Shown one piece after another: positions 36,966-48,372 of a stretch of 64,000 nt of DNA; the stretch's first letter is position 1; each line of letters begins with the position of its first letter. The stretch covers positions 1-64,000 of the forward strand of contig NZ_AEEC02000015.1 of the NCBI RefSeq assembly GCF_000300975.2, in the 5' to 3' direction. Below the pieces are notes generated by a model. It made no database searches. It saw only the letters and a list, made by a program, of their open reading frames with translations, and was not told the DNA's origin. The stretch comes from Herbaspirillum frisingense GSF30. Lineage in GTDB: Bacteria; Pseudomonadota; Gammaproteobacteria; Burkholderiales; Burkholderiaceae_D. Both the position numbers and the translations under genes were made by a program.

Positions 36966-37430
36966 TTACTGTTCGCGCAGCCAGGTCTGGGTCCGACCCA
37001 GCATGGGCATGCCGACATAGCCGCGCACGTTGAGCTTCTGGCCATCGTCGACCACGCTCAGCTTGCTCTTGTAGACCTTGCCATTGGCCGGATCGATGAT
37101 CTGCCCGCCGTTGTACTCGTCCCCGTCCTTCTTCAGGCCCGACAGGATGGTCATGCCGATGACCGGCTTGTCCTTGAGCTCGCCCTCGCATTTCTGGCAG
37201 ACCGGGTTCTGGTCTTCCTCGGGGGCGCGGAACAGCTTTTCTATCCGGCCGCTCAACTCGCCATTGTTCTCGGTGATGCGGATCAATGCCTTGGGCTTGC
37301 CGGTGGAGTCGTCGATACTCTTCCACAAGCCCAGCGGCGAGCCATCGGCCCAGGCGGCGGTGCTGGCCAGCAGGCCGGCGATGAGCAGGGTGCGCCCGAG
37401 CAGGCGGGCGGGGGACGGGGTGCGGGTCAT
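36966..37430 (-). CDS. Exported DUF2147 protein
   Basis: A 154-residue protein with a cleavable signal peptide (about residues 1-29, ending STAAWA). The DUF2147 domain follows, marked by GLWKSIDDSTGKPKALIRI near its start and GTYVG-like RGYVGMPMLGRTQTW at its end. CQKCEGELK in the middle offers a Cys pair. The family is periplasmic or outer-membrane, of unknown function. AGGAG lies eight bases upstream of the ATG at 37430, which supports this start over a longer one. The valS terminator lies upstream and separates it from valS. Confidence 0.85.
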   Translation of the reverse strand: MTRTPSPARLLGRTLLIAGLLASTAAWADGSPLGLWKSIDDSTGKPKALIRITENNGELSGRIEKLFRAPEEDQNPVCQKCEGELKDKPVIGMTILSGLKKDGDEYNGGQIIDPANGKVYKSKLSVVDDGQKLNVRGYVGMPMLGRTQTWLREQ

Positions 37431-37525
37431 GCTGGTCTCCTGTTGATCAAGTCGAATGCCATAAAAAAGCACGATTGTTCTAATTTTTTCGATCCAGTCT
37501 AGACAAGCCCGCCCTGCAAGGCAAG

Positions 37526-37569
37526 CACAAAAAACAAAAGCCGCCGTCCCGGATTGGGACGACGGCTTT
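37526..37569 (-). terminator. Terminator of valS
   Basis: AAAGCCGTCGTCCC pairs with GGGACGGCGGCTTT (one wobble) on the minus strand, followed by TTGTTTTTTGT. It lies 19 bp past the valS stop. Confidence 0.85.
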
Positions 37570-37587
37570 GGCAGGAAAAGGCCGGGC

Positions 37588-40398
37588 TTACTTCAGCTTG
37601 GCCAGTTGTTCCTTCACTTTCTCCAGCGTTGCACTGAAGTTGGCGACACGCTCCTTCTCCTGCGCCACCACGGCCTCAGGGGCACGCGCCACGAAGCTCT
37701 CGTTGGACAGCTTGCCATTGGCCTTGGCGATCTCGGTCGTCAGGCGGGTGACTTCCTTGCCCAGGCGCTCACGCTCGGCGGCCACATCGATTTCCACCTT
37801 GAGCATCAGTTTGACTTCGCCGACGATGGCCACCGGTGCCGGCGACTCCGGCAGTTGCGCCACGATCTGCGCTTCCGACAGGCGTACCAGGCCTTGCAGG
37901 TAGGGCAGGAAGGACTCCACCGCAGCGGTGTCGGCCGCCTCCACGATCAGCGGTACACGCAGCGACGGCGCCAGTTGCATCTCGCCACGCAGGTTGCGGC
38001 AGGCATCGGTGTAGGCCTTGAACTGGGCGACCCAGGCTTCGGCTTCGGTGTCGATCTTGTCCAGGTCCGGACGCGGATAGGCCTGGCGCATGATGGAGTC
38101 GCCCGCTGGATCGGGCTTGCGGTCCGTCAGCGGCGCCACGCTCTGCCACAGCTGTTCGGTGATGAAGGGCAGCACTGGGTGCGCCAGGCGCAGCACGCTT
38201 TCCAGCACGCGCAGCAGGGTGCGGCGGGTGGCGCGCTGTTGCGCCTCGTTGCCGCTCTGGATCTGGGCCTTGGCCATTTCCAGGTACCAGTCGCAATACT
38301 CGTCCCAGACGAACTTGTAGATGGCAGTGGCGATGTTGTCGAAGCGGTAGTCGGCAAAGCCCTTTTCCACTTCGGCCTCCGTACGCTGCAGCAGCGACAC
38401 GATCCAGCGGTCAGCCTTGGAGAACTGCAATTGCTCCTTGTCGCACACGCCCTTGACGTGGCCGTCGAAACCGCAGTCCTGGCCTTCGGTATTCATCAGC
38501 ACGAAGCGGGTGGCGTTCCACAGCTTGTTGCAGAAGTTGCGATAGCCTTCGCAGCGGTTCAGGTCGAAGTTGATGTTGCGGCCCAGGGTCGCCAGTGAGG
38601 CGAAGGTGAAGCGCAGCGCATCGGTACCGAAGGCGGGAATGCCGTCGGCGAATTCCTTGCGGGTGGCCTTTTCGATGCTGCTTGCCTGCTTGGGATTCAT
38701 CAGGCCAACCGTACGCTTGGCCACCAGTTCATCCACGCCGATGCCATCGATCAGGTCGATCGGGTCCAGGGTGTTGCCCTTGGACTTGGACATCTTCTGG
38801 CCCGAGGCGTCGCGCACCAGACCGTGGACATAGACGGTGTCAAACGGCACCTTGCCGGTGAAGTGCGTGGTCATCATGACCATGCGCGCCACCCAGAAGA
38901 AGATGATGTCGAAGCCCGTCACCAGCACCGACGAGGGCAGGAACAGCTTGTAATCCGGGGTTTCTTCCGGCCAGCCCAGGGTGGAGAAGGGCACCAGCGC
39001 CGAGGAGAACCAGGTGTCGAGCACGTCTTCATCGCGCTTGACGGTCTTGCCGCCGGCCTGTGCCTTGGCTTCTTCTTCGGTACGGGCGACATAGATGCCG
39101 CCGTCCTCGTCATACCAGGCCGGAATCTGGTGGCCCCACCACAGCTGGCGCGAAATACACCAGTCCTGGATGTTGTTGAGCCACTGGTTGTAGGTATTGG
39201 TCCAGTTCTCGGGCACGAACTTGATCTCGCCCGAAGACACCTTCTCCAGCGCGGTCTCGGCAATCGACTTGCCGGGGAAGTAGGTGCCTTCCGGCGCCGG
39301 CTTGCTCATGGCCACGAACCACTGGTCGGTCAGCATCGGCTCGATCACCACGCCGGTACGGTCGCCACGCGGCACCATCAGCTTGTGCGGCTTGACCATG
39401 TCCAGCAGACCCAGCGCATCCAGGTCGGCCACGATCTGCTTGCGCGCCTCGAAGCGGTCCAGACCCTGGTACTTCTCGGGGGCGTTCTCGTTGATGGTCG
39501 CCTTGAGGGTGAAGACGCTGATCTTTTCCAGGTTGTGGCGGGCGCCGACCTGATAGTCGTTGAAGTCGTGGGCCGGGGTGATCTTCACGCAGCCGGTGCC
39601 GAATTCCTTGTCGACGTATTCATCCTGGATGATCGGAATCTCGCGGCCCACCAGCGGCAGCTTGATCATCTTGCCCACCAGCGGCGCATAGCGCTCGTCG
39701 GTCGGGTCCACGGCCACGGCGACGTCGCCCAGCATGGTTTCCGGACGGGTGGTGGCGACCACGATGTGACCGCTGCCATCGGCCAGCGGATACTTGATGT
39801 GCCACATCGAGCCGTCTTCTTCCTCCGACACCACTTCCAGGTCCGAGACGGCGGTGCCCAGCACCGGATCCCAGTTCACCAGGCGCTTGCCGCGATAGAT
39901 CAGGCCTTGCTCGTACAGGCGCACGAACACTTCGGTGACGGCCTTGGACATCTTCGGGTCCATCGTGAAGTATTCACGCGCCCAGTCGGTGGAGGCGCCC
40001 ATGCGGCGCATCTGGCCGGTGATGGTGGAGCCGGATTTCTCTTTCCACTCCCACACCTTTTCGACGAACTTTTCACGGCCCAGGTCGTGGCGCGAGACCT
40101 TCTGCGCATCCAGCTGGCGTTCCACCACGATCTGGGTGGCGATACCGGCGTGGTCGGTACCGGGAATCCAGGCGGTGTTGAAACCGCGCATGCGGTGGTA
40201 GCGCGTCAGGCCATCCATGATGGTCTGGTTGAACGCGTGACCCATGTGCAGGGTGCCGGTCACATTGGGCGGCGGCAGCTGAATGGAAAACGAGGGCTTC
40301 TCCGCGTCGGTGGTGGCGGCGAAGTAACCGCGCTTTTCCCACTCCTCGCGCCAGAATTTCTCAATCTCGGCAGGCTCGAACGACTTGGCTAATTCCAT
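37588..40398 (-). CDS. valS: Valine--tRNA ligase
   Basis: ValS charges tRNA-Val and edits mis-activated Thr. The 936-residue class I synthetase shows the HIGH-type [18 protein letters not shown] (about residues 41-58), the editing-domain segment [15 protein letters not shown], the KMSKS loop [15 protein letters not shown] (about 545), and a C-terminal coiled-coil arm ([20 protein letters not shown]). I chose the start at 40398 ([16 protein letters not shown]), since homologues begin here and a longer frame lacks similarity. A terminator follows the gene. Confidence 0.97.
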   Translation of the reverse strand: MELAKSFEPAEIEKFWREEWEKRGYFAATTDAEKPSFSIQLPPPNVTGTLHMGHAFNQTIMDGLTRYHRMRGFNTAWIPGTDHAGIATQIVVERQLDAQKVSRHDLGREKFVEKVWEWKEKSGSTITGQMRRMGASTDWAREYFTMDPKMSKAVTEVFVRLYEQGLIYRGKRLVNWDPVLGTAVSDLEVVSEEEDGSMWHIKYPLADGSGHIVVATTRPETMLGDVAVAVDPTDERYAPLVGKMIKLPLVGREIPIIQDEYVDKEFGTGCVKITPAHDFNDYQVGARHNLEKISVFTLKATINENAPEKYQGLDRFEARKQIVADLDALGLLDMVKPHKLMVPRGDRTGVVIEPMLTDQWFVAMSKPAPEGTYFPGKSIAETALEKVSSGEIKFVPENWTNTYNQWLNNIQDWCISRQLWWGHQIPAWYDEDGGIYVARTEEEAKAQAGGKTVKRDEDVLDTWFSSALVPFSTLGWPEETPDYKLFLPSSVLVTGFDIIFFWVARMVMMTTHFTGKVPFDTVYVHGLVRDASGQKMSKSKGNTLDPIDLIDGIGVDELVAKRTVGLMNPKQASSIEKATRKEFADGIPAFGTDALRFTFASLATLGRNINFDLNRCEGYRNFCNKLWNATRFVLMNTEGQDCGFDGHVKGVCDKEQLQFSKADRWIVSLLQRTEAEVEKGFADYRFDNIATAIYKFVWDEYCDWYLEMAKAQIQSGNEAQQRATRRTLLRVLESVLRLAHPVLPFITEQLWQSVAPLTDRKPDPAGDSIMRQAYPRPDLDKIDTEAEAWVAQFKAYTDACRNLRGEMQLAPSLRVPLIVEAADTAAVESFLPYLQGLVRLSEAQIVAQLPESPAPVAIVGEVKLMLKVEIDVAAERERLGKEVTRLTTEIAKANGKLSNESFVARAPEAVVAQEKERVANFSATLEKVKEQLAKLK

Positions 40399-40661
40399 GA
40401 TTTGACGTGTGTTTTTGCGAAACCCAACATTATAAGGGACGGGGAGGGCAAATCCCTCCACGGGCGCGAAATTGACGCATCCCTGGGGGCAGGGCAGAAA
40501 TGCGCAAGGGCGGCCCTCACCATGTTGCTGCCAGGCAGCCTGATGGCTTCAATTGCCGTGCTGCACCTCCAGCTCATCCAAAATGAAGCCTTGTTCATCG
40601 CCGTATTTGGAGTAGAATCCGGCCCACGACAAGGTCCGCGCAAGTGGCCCGCGTCGCATCG

Positions 40662-42773
<2,112 letters not shown>

Positions 42774-42781
42774 GCGCGGCC

Positions 42782-42982
42782 ATGCAGATAGAACTGAACG
42801 GCAAGCCTCACCCGCTGCCCGACGGCGCCACGCTGGAACAGCTCATTGCCGGCCTCTCCCTGGCCGGCAAGGCGGTGGCCGTGGCGGTCAACCGCCAGGT
42901 GGTGCCCGGCGCGCGCTGGCCCACGCACGCGCTGGCCGAGGCTGACAAGGTAGATGTGGTGCGTGCCATCGGTGGCGGTTGA
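42782..42982 (+). CDS. thiS: Sulfur carrier protein ThiS
   Basis: A 66-residue ubiquitin-fold protein whose C-terminal Gly-Gly is activated to a thiocarboxylate that donates sulfur for the thiazole ring. The ending reads VVRAIGGG, giving the required diglycine. [14 protein letters not shown] and [15 protein letters not shown] match the family core. The start is 8 bp past the thiC stop. Neither thiF nor thiO is present in the window, so the activation and glycine-oxidase steps must be encoded elsewhere. Confidence 0.93.
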   Translation: MQIELNGKPHPLPDGATLEQLIAGLSLAGKAVAVAVNRQVVPGARWPTHALAEADKVDVVRAIGGG

Positions 42983-43026
42983 ACCGCCTATGGCCATGCA
43001 GCGCAGCTCACAGACAAGGAAACGAC

Positions 43027-43836
43027 ATGAACATGAATGACGCCCCCCTTCAGAAAGAAGACCCGGGCCTGACCATCGCCGGCAAGACCTATCGCTCGCG
43101 CCTGCTGGTGGGTAGTGGCAAATACAAGGACCTCGACGAAACCCGTGCGGCCACCGTCGCCAGCGGTGCCGAGATCATCACGGTGGCGATCCGCCGCGTC
43201 AACATCGGCCAGGACCCCAACGCCCCCAGCCTGCTGGACGCGGTGCCGCCCTCCGAATTCACCATTCTGCCCAATACCGCCGGCTGCTACAACGCCGCCG
43301 ATGCCGTCTACACGCTGCAACTGGCGCGTGAACTGCTGGGCGGCCACAAGCTGGTCAAGCTGGAAGTGCTGGGCGATGAAAAGACGCTCTTCCCCAACAT
43401 GCCCGAGACCCTCAAGGCCGCCGAAACGCTGGTCAAGGATGGCTTCGACGTGATGGTCTATTGCAGCGACGACCCCATCCAGGCGCGCATGCTGGAAGAC
43501 CTGGGCGTGGCCGCGGTCATGCCGCTGGCCTCGCTGATCGGCTCGGGCATGGGCATCCTCAACCCCTGGAACCTGTCGCTGATCATCGAGCAGTCGCGCG
43601 TACCGGTGCTGGTCGATGCCGGCGTGGGAACGGCGTCGGATGCCGCCATCGCCATGGAACTGGGCTGTGATGGCGTACTCATGAACACCGCCATTGCTGG
43701 CGCGCGCGACCCCATCCGCATGGCACGCGCCATGAAGCTGGCCGTGGAAGCAGGTCGTGAAGCCTTCCTCGCCGGCCGCATCCCGCGCAAGTTCGCTGCC
43801 TCGCCATCCTCGCCGATGGCGGGTCGCGTGGCCTGA
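43027..43836 (+). CDS. thiG: Thiazole synthase
   Basis: ThiG builds the thiazole phosphate from deoxyxylulose 5-phosphate, dehydroglycine and ThiS thiocarboxylate. The 269-residue TIM-barrel protein shows [20 protein letters not shown], the catalytic Lys in [16 protein letters not shown], and [18 protein letters not shown] with [20 protein letters not shown] as the phosphate sites. AAGGA sits seven bases before ATG 43027; a second ATG two codons on is possible. It follows thiS by 44 bp. Confidence 0.96.
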   Translation: MNMNDAPLQKEDPGLTIAGKTYRSRLLVGSGKYKDLDETRAATVASGAEIITVAIRRVNIGQDPNAPSLLDAVPPSEFTILPNTAGCYNAADAVYTLQLARELLGGHKLVKLEVLGDEKTLFPNMPETLKAAETLVKDGFDVMVYCSDDPIQARMLEDLGVAAVMPLASLIGSGMGILNPWNLSLIIEQSRVPVLVDAGVGTASDAAIAMELGCDGVLMNTAIAGARDPIRMARAMKLAVEAGREAFLAGRIPRKFAASPSSPMAGRVA

Positions 43837-43838
43837 CG

Positions 43839-44705
43839 ATGCAAGCCGCCTATCGTCCCACGCCGCCCTGCGTGCTGGTCTTCTCCGGTTCCGACCCCAG
43901 CGGCGGGGCCGGCATGCAGGCCGATATCCCGGCCATCACGGCGCTGGGGTGCCACCCGTTGTCGGTACCTACCGCGCTGACGGTGCAGGACAACGTCAGT
44001 GTCTTCGCCGTGCATGCGCTCGATCCGGATCTGGTGCGCTACCAGGCCCAGGTCTTGATCGACCGTTTCGATATCGCCGCCGTCAAGCTGGGCATCGCCG
44101 GCAGTCATGCCAATGCGGAGATGATTGCATCGCTGATCCGGCAATTGCGCAAGCGCAATCCGGAGATGCCGGTGGTGCTTGATCCGGTGCTGGCCAACGG
44201 CCGTGGCGACCAGCTTTCGCGCGACGATGCGGCGCAGGTGATCGAACCCCTGTACGCACTGGCCACCGTGATCACGCCCAACCTCAACGAGGCGCGCCGT
44301 CTGTGTGGCGATGTCTCACCGGCGCGCCAGGCGGCGCTGTTGATGGAGCGCGGTTGCGCCCATGTGTTGCTCAAGGGCGGGCATGGCCCGCAGGAGCAGG
44401 ATGTGGTCAATCGCTGGTATGGGCAGTTGTTCCGTTCCGAATTTGCGCAGGAAGCCATCGAAAGCGCCCGCTGGCGCTGGACCCGGCTGCCGGATGAATT
44501 CCACGGCAGCGGCTGCACGCTGGCGGCGGCCCTGTCGGCCGGCCTGGCACGCGGCCTGTCCATGCGCGCAGCCATCGACCTGGCCCAGCAATACACCCAG
44601 CATGCCTTGTCCACGTCCTACGCCATCGCCGCCGGGCAGCGCATCCCCCATCGCGTCCCCGCGTTCGAACCTGTTGTTGATGCCGCCCCGGCGGCAGGAG
44701 CCTGA
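43839..44705 (+). CDS. thiD: Hydroxymethylpyrimidine/phosphomethylpyrimidine kinase
   Basis: ThiD phosphorylates HMP and then HMP-P to give HMP-PP for thiamine assembly. The 288-residue ribokinase-fold protein has VLVFSGSDPSGGAGMQADI near the start (substrate site), VITPNLNEARRL, LLKGGHGPQEQDVV, and the catalytic-Asp-region EFHGSGCTLAAALSAGL near residue 225. The GSGC signature differs slightly from the usual GTGC. It begins 2 bp after thiG stops. Confidence 0.93.
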   Translation: MQAAYRPTPPCVLVFSGSDPSGGAGMQADIPAITALGCHPLSVPTALTVQDNVSVFAVHALDPDLVRYQAQVLIDRFDIAAVKLGIAGSHANAEMIASLIRQLRKRNPEMPVVLDPVLANGRGDQLSRDDAAQVIEPLYALATVITPNLNEARRLCGDVSPARQAALLMERGCAHVLLKGGHGPQEQDVVNRWYGQLFRSEFAQEAIESARWRWTRLPDEFHGSGCTLAAALSAGLARGLSMRAAIDLAQQYTQHALSTSYAIAAGQRIPHRVPAFEPVVDAAPAAGA

Positions 44706-44706
44706 G

Positions 44707-45342
44707 ATGAAACCCGACTACGCCAACCATCTGCGCGGCCTCTACATCGTCACCCCGGATTGGGATGACACCGCGCAACTGCTGACCGCCACCGAGCTGG
44801 CCCTGCAGAACGGCGCCGCACTGGTGCAGTATCGCCACAAGACTGCCGACCCCGCCCAACGGCGCGACCAGGCCAGTGCCTTGCTGGCCCTGTGCCGCCA
44901 GTATGAGGTGCCGCTGATCATCAACGACCATGTGGACCTGTGCCTGGAGATCGATGCCGACGGCATCCACGTCGGCGGCACCGATGCGTCCATTGCCGAG
45001 GTGCGCCAGGCCGTCGGCCCGGACCGCATCGTTGGCGCCTCCTGCTACGGCACGCTGGAGCTGGCGCACGCCGCCCATCGCGATGGCGCCAGCTATGTGG
45101 CCTTCGGTGGCTTCTATCCCTCGAGGGTGAAAAAGTATGACTTCCGCACCGCGCCGGAGATCATCGCGCAATCCAAACGCGAGATTGCCCTGCCGGTGGT
45201 GGTGATCGGTGGCATCACCCTGGAAAATGCGCCGCCGCTGGTGGCGCAGGGGGCCGACATGGTGGCCGTCATCAGCAGCGTCTATCTGGTGCCGGTGGCC
45301 GAGCGCAAGACACGGGAGTTGGCCGATCTTTATCGCTCATGA
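44707..45342 (+). CDS. thiE: Thiamine-phosphate synthase
   Basis: ThiE joins HMP-PP and thiazole phosphate into thiamine phosphate. The 211-residue TIM-barrel protein shows GLYIVTPDW, VQYRHKTADPAQRRDQA, the metal-site IINDHVDLCLEIDADGIHVG, GASCYGTLELAHAA, FGGFYPSRVKKYDF and VVIGGITLENAPPLV. The QYRHK and NDHVDL forms differ from the more usual QLRxK and NDRxDL, but the pattern is kept. The ATG is one base past the thiD stop. A nested inverted repeat and a terminator follow. Confidence 0.94.
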   Translation: MKPDYANHLRGLYIVTPDWDDTAQLLTATELALQNGAALVQYRHKTADPAQRRDQASALLALCRQYEVPLIINDHVDLCLEIDADGIHVGGTDASIAEVRQAVGPDRIVGASCYGTLELAHAAHRDGASYVAFGGFYPSRVKKYDFRTAPEIIAQSKREIALPVVVIGGITLENAPPLVAQGADMVAVISSVYLVPVAERKTRELADLYRS

Positions 45343-45357
45343 ATGGCGTCGATGAAG

Positions 45358-45465
45358 ACCGTTCGGACTGAGTAGCCGCCTGGCGGCGTATCGAAGGCGC
45401 GCAGACGCTTGCACACGGTCCTGCGCATTCGATACGATCCTGCGGGTCTACTCAGTCCGAACGGT
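45358..45465. repeat. Nested inverted-repeat element (REPIN/MITE-like)
   Basis: A 108-bp element bounded by a perfect 18-bp inverted repeat, ACCGTTCGGACTGAGTAG and its complement CTACTCAGTCCGAACGGT. Inside it lies a second pair, GTATCGAAGGCGC (45388-45400) and GCGCATTCGATAC (45423-45435), matching at 12 of 13 positions. A small GCCGCC/GGCGGC hairpin (45375-45387) lies next to the left arm. No coding frame is evident. The layout resembles REP doublets mobilised by RAYT transposases. Other copies would be expected in the genome, but none is seen in this window. Confidence 0.75.
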
Positions 45466-45471
45466 AGCGAG

Positions 45472-45507
45472 AAAAAAATGCCGTTCGCAAGAACGGCATT
45501 TTTTTAT
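45472..45507. terminator. Bidirectional terminator between thiE and dps
   Basis: ATGCCGTTC and GAACGGCAT form a perfect 9-bp stem with a GCAA tetraloop, flanked by seven A on the left and seven T on the right. It can stop both convergent transcripts. Confidence 0.92.
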
Positions 45508-45520
45508 TGAGTGATACGGA

Positions 45521-46015
45521 TCAGCCTTCCAGCAGACTGCGCAGCATCCACGCATTCTTTTCATGCAGTTGCATGCGCTGGGTCAGCAGGTCGGCGGTCG
45601 GCTCGTCGGCAGCGGCATCGACGGCGGGGAAGAGCGAACGCGCGGTGCGGGTCACGGCTTCCTGGCCGGCTACCAGCTGGGCGATCATTTCCTGGGCGTT
45701 CGGCACGCCATCGGCTTCGGGGATCGAGGACAGCTTGGCGAATTCCTTGTACGAACCCGGTGCCGGATAGCCCAGGGCGCGGATGCGTTCGGCGATCAGG
45801 TCCACGGCCAGCGCCAGTTCGGTGTACTGGCCTTCGAACATCAGGTGCAGGGTATTGAACATCGGACCGGTCACGTTCCAGTGGAAGTTGTGGGTCTTCA
45901 GGTACAGCGTGTAGGTATCGGCCAGCAGCTTGGACAGGCCGTCGGCAATCTTCTTGCGGTCCTTGTCGTTGATGCCGATGTTGATCGAGGGGGCTGCCAC
46001 GTTTTTCTTTGCCAT
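45521..46015 (-). CDS. dps: Dps ferritin-like DNA-protection protein
   Basis: Dps forms a 12-subunit shell that oxidises and stores iron with hydrogen peroxide and coats DNA in stress and stationary phase. The 164-residue protein has the ferroxidase ligands in [19 protein letters not shown] and the following [19 protein letters not shown] (about residues 40-78). The N-terminus is Lys-containing ([10 protein letters not shown]), as needed for DNA contact. AAGGAG is well placed before the start. On the minus strand, TAGAAT (46074-46069) is a possible -10 box. No clear OxyR site was found. Confidence 0.95.
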   Translation of the reverse strand: MAKKNVAAPSINIGINDKDRKKIADGLSKLLADTYTLYLKTHNFHWNVTGPMFNTLHLMFEGQYTELALAVDLIAERIRALGYPAPGSYKEFAKLSSIPEADGVPNAQEMIAQLVAGQEAVTRTARSLFPAVDAAADEPTADLLTQRMQLHEKNAWMLRSLLEG

Positions 46016-46184
46016 CTTTCGCTCCTTAGCTGTTCGGTTTTTCGTAAGCGGGTGAACACAACATCGCGATTCTATTGCAAATCGCCCGGGGACAAGCTGC
46101 GGCCACGCAATCTATTGATAAGACAGTGGGGCCGACGTTCCCGATTTCAATCGATTTTTGCGATCAATGCAGGCCTATAAATCA

Positions 46185-46218
46185 ATGGGGCCGATAGATA
46201 AAAATCGATCGGCCCCAT
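46185..46218 (-). terminator. Hairpin after the MFS gene, possible terminator
   Basis: ATGGGGCCGAT and ATCGGCCCCAT form a perfect 11-bp stem around a 12-nt AT-rich loop. On the minus strand it is followed by TGATTTATAG, only mildly T-rich; on the plus strand it is followed by CGTTTTATT, but no plus gene lies upstream. The core GGGGCCGA occurs again nearby at about 46127. Confidence 0.5.
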
Positions 46219-46245
46219 CGTTTTATTGTTCTCGTCGTATTCAGA

Positions 46246-47490
46246 TCATGGCTTGCCGCGTTGCTGCGCGCTGCGATACAGCGACAGCGACAAGGCCACC
46301 GCGCCGATGGCCGCAATGGCCGCGAACAGGAAGACCTGTGGATACCCCAGCTGGCCGGCGATGGCACCGGCCACCGGACCGGTGATGCCCAGCGCCAGGT
46401 CGAGGAAGACGGAATATGCCGCCAGTGCCGCGCCGCGATTGGCGGGCGACACCAGGTTCACCGCTTCCACCCCCAGTGACGGGAACACCAGCGCGAAACC
46501 GAAGCCGGCCAGGCCTGCGCCCAGCAATGCCAGTTCCGGCGTGGTGGCGCTCCACAGCAGCAGCAGGCCCACCGCTTCGGTCAGGAAGCTGACCACTGCC
46601 ACCCGGTAACCACCGAAGCGCGTGATGGAATTGGCGAACAGCAGGCGCGCACCGACGAAGGCACTGGAGAAGGCCGTCAGCGCAAAGGCCGCGCCGCTCC
46701 AGTGCTGGTCGGCGTAATACAACGTGATGAAGGTGGCGATCGAGCCGAAGCCGATGGTGCCGAAGGCCAGGCCCATGCCATAGGCGAACACCTTGCGCAG
46801 CACCAGCTTGAAGGACAGCTGTTCGCCCTGCACCACCGGCGTGACCGGGCCGCCACGGGCCAGCACATAACCCAGCACCGTCAGCAGCATGCCGGCCAGG
46901 CCGATCACGGCAAAGCCCAGCGAACGATCCAGCACCACGCCCAGCGGCGCGCCGATGGCCAGCGCCGCATAGGTGGCGATGCCGTTCCAGGAAATCATCT
47001 TGGCGGTGTTTTCCGAGCCCACGCGCCCCACGCCCCACATGATGGCGCCGGTACCGACCAGGCTTTCGCCCAGGCCCAGGAAGGCGCGGCTGGTGAAGAG
47101 CAGCACCAGCGACAGGAACGGCAGCGGCTGCGCCAGTGCCGACAGCAACAGCAGGCCACCACTGGCCGAGCACAGCAGCATGCCGCGCATCACAGTCTGT
47201 TTGGCACCCACGGTATCGATCATGCGGCCGGCGTTGGCACGACTGACGAAGGTGGCGAAATACTGCACGCTGATGCCCAGCCCGGCGACCACCGAGCTAT
47301 AGCCCAGGTCCAGGTGGATATAGCCCGGCAGCACCGCCATCGGGATACCGATGGCCAGGTAGACCAGGAAGGTGAAGAAGGCGGTGGCGATGATCTGGCG
47401 CGTGACCTTCACTGGTGGCAGGGCGCGCACGGCAGCCGGCGCAGCGGCGGAAACGGGTGTGGAACCTGGACTACAGGAATCGTCGGACAT
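46246..47490 (-). CDS. Major facilitator superfamily transporter (YfcJ/YhhS-like)
   Basis: A 414-residue MFS protein with twelve predicted helices. It has the loop motif between helices 2 and 3 ([21 protein letters not shown], a G-R-x-x-D-x-x-G-x-K form in about residues 82-100) and a helix-5-type stretch ([20 protein letters not shown]). These fit the YfcJ/YhhS group, putative drug or sugar exporters; the substrate is unknown. The start at 47490 precedes a Ser/Pro/Ala-rich cytoplasmic N-terminus. No neighbouring gene suggests a pathway. Confidence 0.85.
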   Translation of the reverse strand: MSDDSCSPGSTPVSAAAPAAVRALPPVKVTRQIIATAFFTFLVYLAIGIPMAVLPGYIHLDLGYSSVVAGLGISVQYFATFVSRANAGRMIDTVGAKQTVMRGMLLCSASGGLLLLSALAQPLPFLSLVLLFTSRAFLGLGESLVGTGAIMWGVGRVGSENTAKMISWNGIATYAALAIGAPLGVVLDRSLGFAVIGLAGMLLTVLGYVLARGGPVTPVVQGEQLSFKLVLRKVFAYGMGLAFGTIGFGSIATFITLYYADQHWSGAAFALTAFSSAFVGARLLFANSITRFGGYRVAVVSFLTEAVGLLLLWSATTPELALLGAGLAGFGFALVFPSLGVEAVNLVSPANRGAALAAYSVFLDLALGITGPVAGAIAGQLGYPQVFLFAAIAAIGAVALSLSLYRSAQQRGKP

Positions 47491-47655
47491 GGCGGGGGAA
47501 TTCGGAATGAGGAGGCTGCGCGCGCCGATGCGCGTGAACAGCAGTCCGAATTTTACTCCCGCCACAAAAATGCTGCAGGACAGCAAAAGATTTTTACCTG
47601 TCGATTCAGCAACTTAGTGGCATTTGTGCGAGGTCGCTTGCCCGCAGGATGCGCG

Positions 47656-48249
47656 TCAACGGGTGCAGCGTAGCGCTGCCGTAGCCCGTTCACGTACAGC
47701 GGGTGCATAGTCGGCACCGAGGATTTCCGGCTCCAGCTCGGCCAGGTCCCGTTGCACGGCCGGCTCACACCAATGGCCTTTCAGGCGGACCAGCGCGGCC
47801 AGCAGGTCGGGCGTGAGGCGGTCCAGCACCGGGCGCACCTGCCGGGCCAGGTCAGGCGGATTGGCGAAGGGGGCATGCTGTTCCACCCGCCACTGGCGAT
47901 GCAGGTCGCGCTGCACGATCTTGCCGGCATCGAACTGGTCCTGGAAGAAGCGCCGGGTCCAGGCCACGTCCAGGCCGAGAGCTTGTGCCCGGGCCGCCAC
48001 ATCGTCCAGGATCAGGGCTTCGCGTGCCGGGTCGTCGATGGGCGCGTGCGAATTCCACTTGCTGCGCGCCACCGGTGCTGCCACGTCCAGGCGCGTCTTC
48101 TGCAGCGTCAGCAACTGTTCGACATCGGCGCGCGAGGCCGGCGGCGGGGTGGTGGCACAGGCCGTCAGGAGCAGGGCGGCCAGGATCGTGAGCAGGCGGG
48201 ACATCGGCAGGCGGGACATCGGCAGGCGGGACATCGGCATGGGGAGCAT
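47656..48249 (-). CDS. Exported gamma-class chorismate mutase (AroQ-gamma), probable lipoprotein
   Basis: A 197-residue protein whose all-helical domain matches secreted chorismate mutases: RLDVAAPVARSKWNSHAPI, DPAREALILDDVAARAQALG, then FFQDQFDAGKIVQRDLHRQW. The signal region LLTILAALLLTAC ends in a lipobox (LTAC), so it may be lipid-anchored in the periplasm. It should turn chorismate into prephenate outside the cytoplasm; the purpose of such enzymes is debated. The start is uncertain. Five in-frame ATGs (48249, 48240, 48234, 48219, 48204) lie in a 15-bp tandem repeat coding for MSRLP, none with a good ribosome site. It is divergent from the helicase gene. Confidence 0.8.
   Translation of the reverse strand: MLPMPMSRLPMSRLPMSRLLTILAALLLTACATTPPPASRADVEQLLTLQKTRLDVAAPVARSKWNSHAPIDDPAREALILDDVAARAQALGLDVAWTRRFFQDQFDAGKIVQRDLHRQWRVEQHAPFANPPDLARQVRPVLDRLTPDLLAALVRLKGHWCEPAVQRDLAELEPEILGADYAPAVRERATAALRCTR
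48192..48236. repeat. Three exact copies of a 15-bp tandem repeat
   Basis: GCAGGCGGGACATCG occurs three times without change. On the minus strand each unit encodes Met-Ser-Arg-Leu-Pro in phase with the chorismate mutase gene, so each copy supplies a possible start codon. Copy-number change would lengthen or shorten the N-terminus by five residues without a frameshift. Confidence 0.9.
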
Positions 48250-48360
48250 GGGGCAGCAGGACCGTGAAGAAGGACGGATGAGGGCGCCGGACAGACCATG
48301 GCAAGCGCCGCCCGGCAGTATAGCGCCAGCGCCGGCTGCCCGGCGCCCTCGCCAGCGCCT

Positions 48361-48366
48361 TATAAT
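48361..48366 (+). promoter_or_regulatory. Candidate -10 box of the UvrD-type helicase gene
   Basis: A perfect TATAAT ends seven bases before the start codon at 48373. Transcription would then begin at or next to the A of ATG, giving a leaderless mRNA. The -35 region is poor (TGCCCG at 18-bp spacing). Confidence 0.45.
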
Positions 48367-48372
48367 CGCGGG

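Noticed and set aside
38824-40392. 522-residue open frame antisense to valS
   Set aside because: Shadow frame; the minus strand has all valyl-tRNA synthetase motifs.
46060-46150. OxyR site ahead of dps
   Set aside because: The ATAG-N7-CTAT pattern is not present in the needed phase; only a candidate -10 box was found.
48192-48236. Short direct repeats considered as a CRISPR fragment
   Set aside because: Units are contiguous without spacers and in phase with a coding frame.
48250-48372. LexA box ahead of the UvrD-type helicase
   Set aside because: No CTGT-N8-ACAG or close variant is present in the gap.
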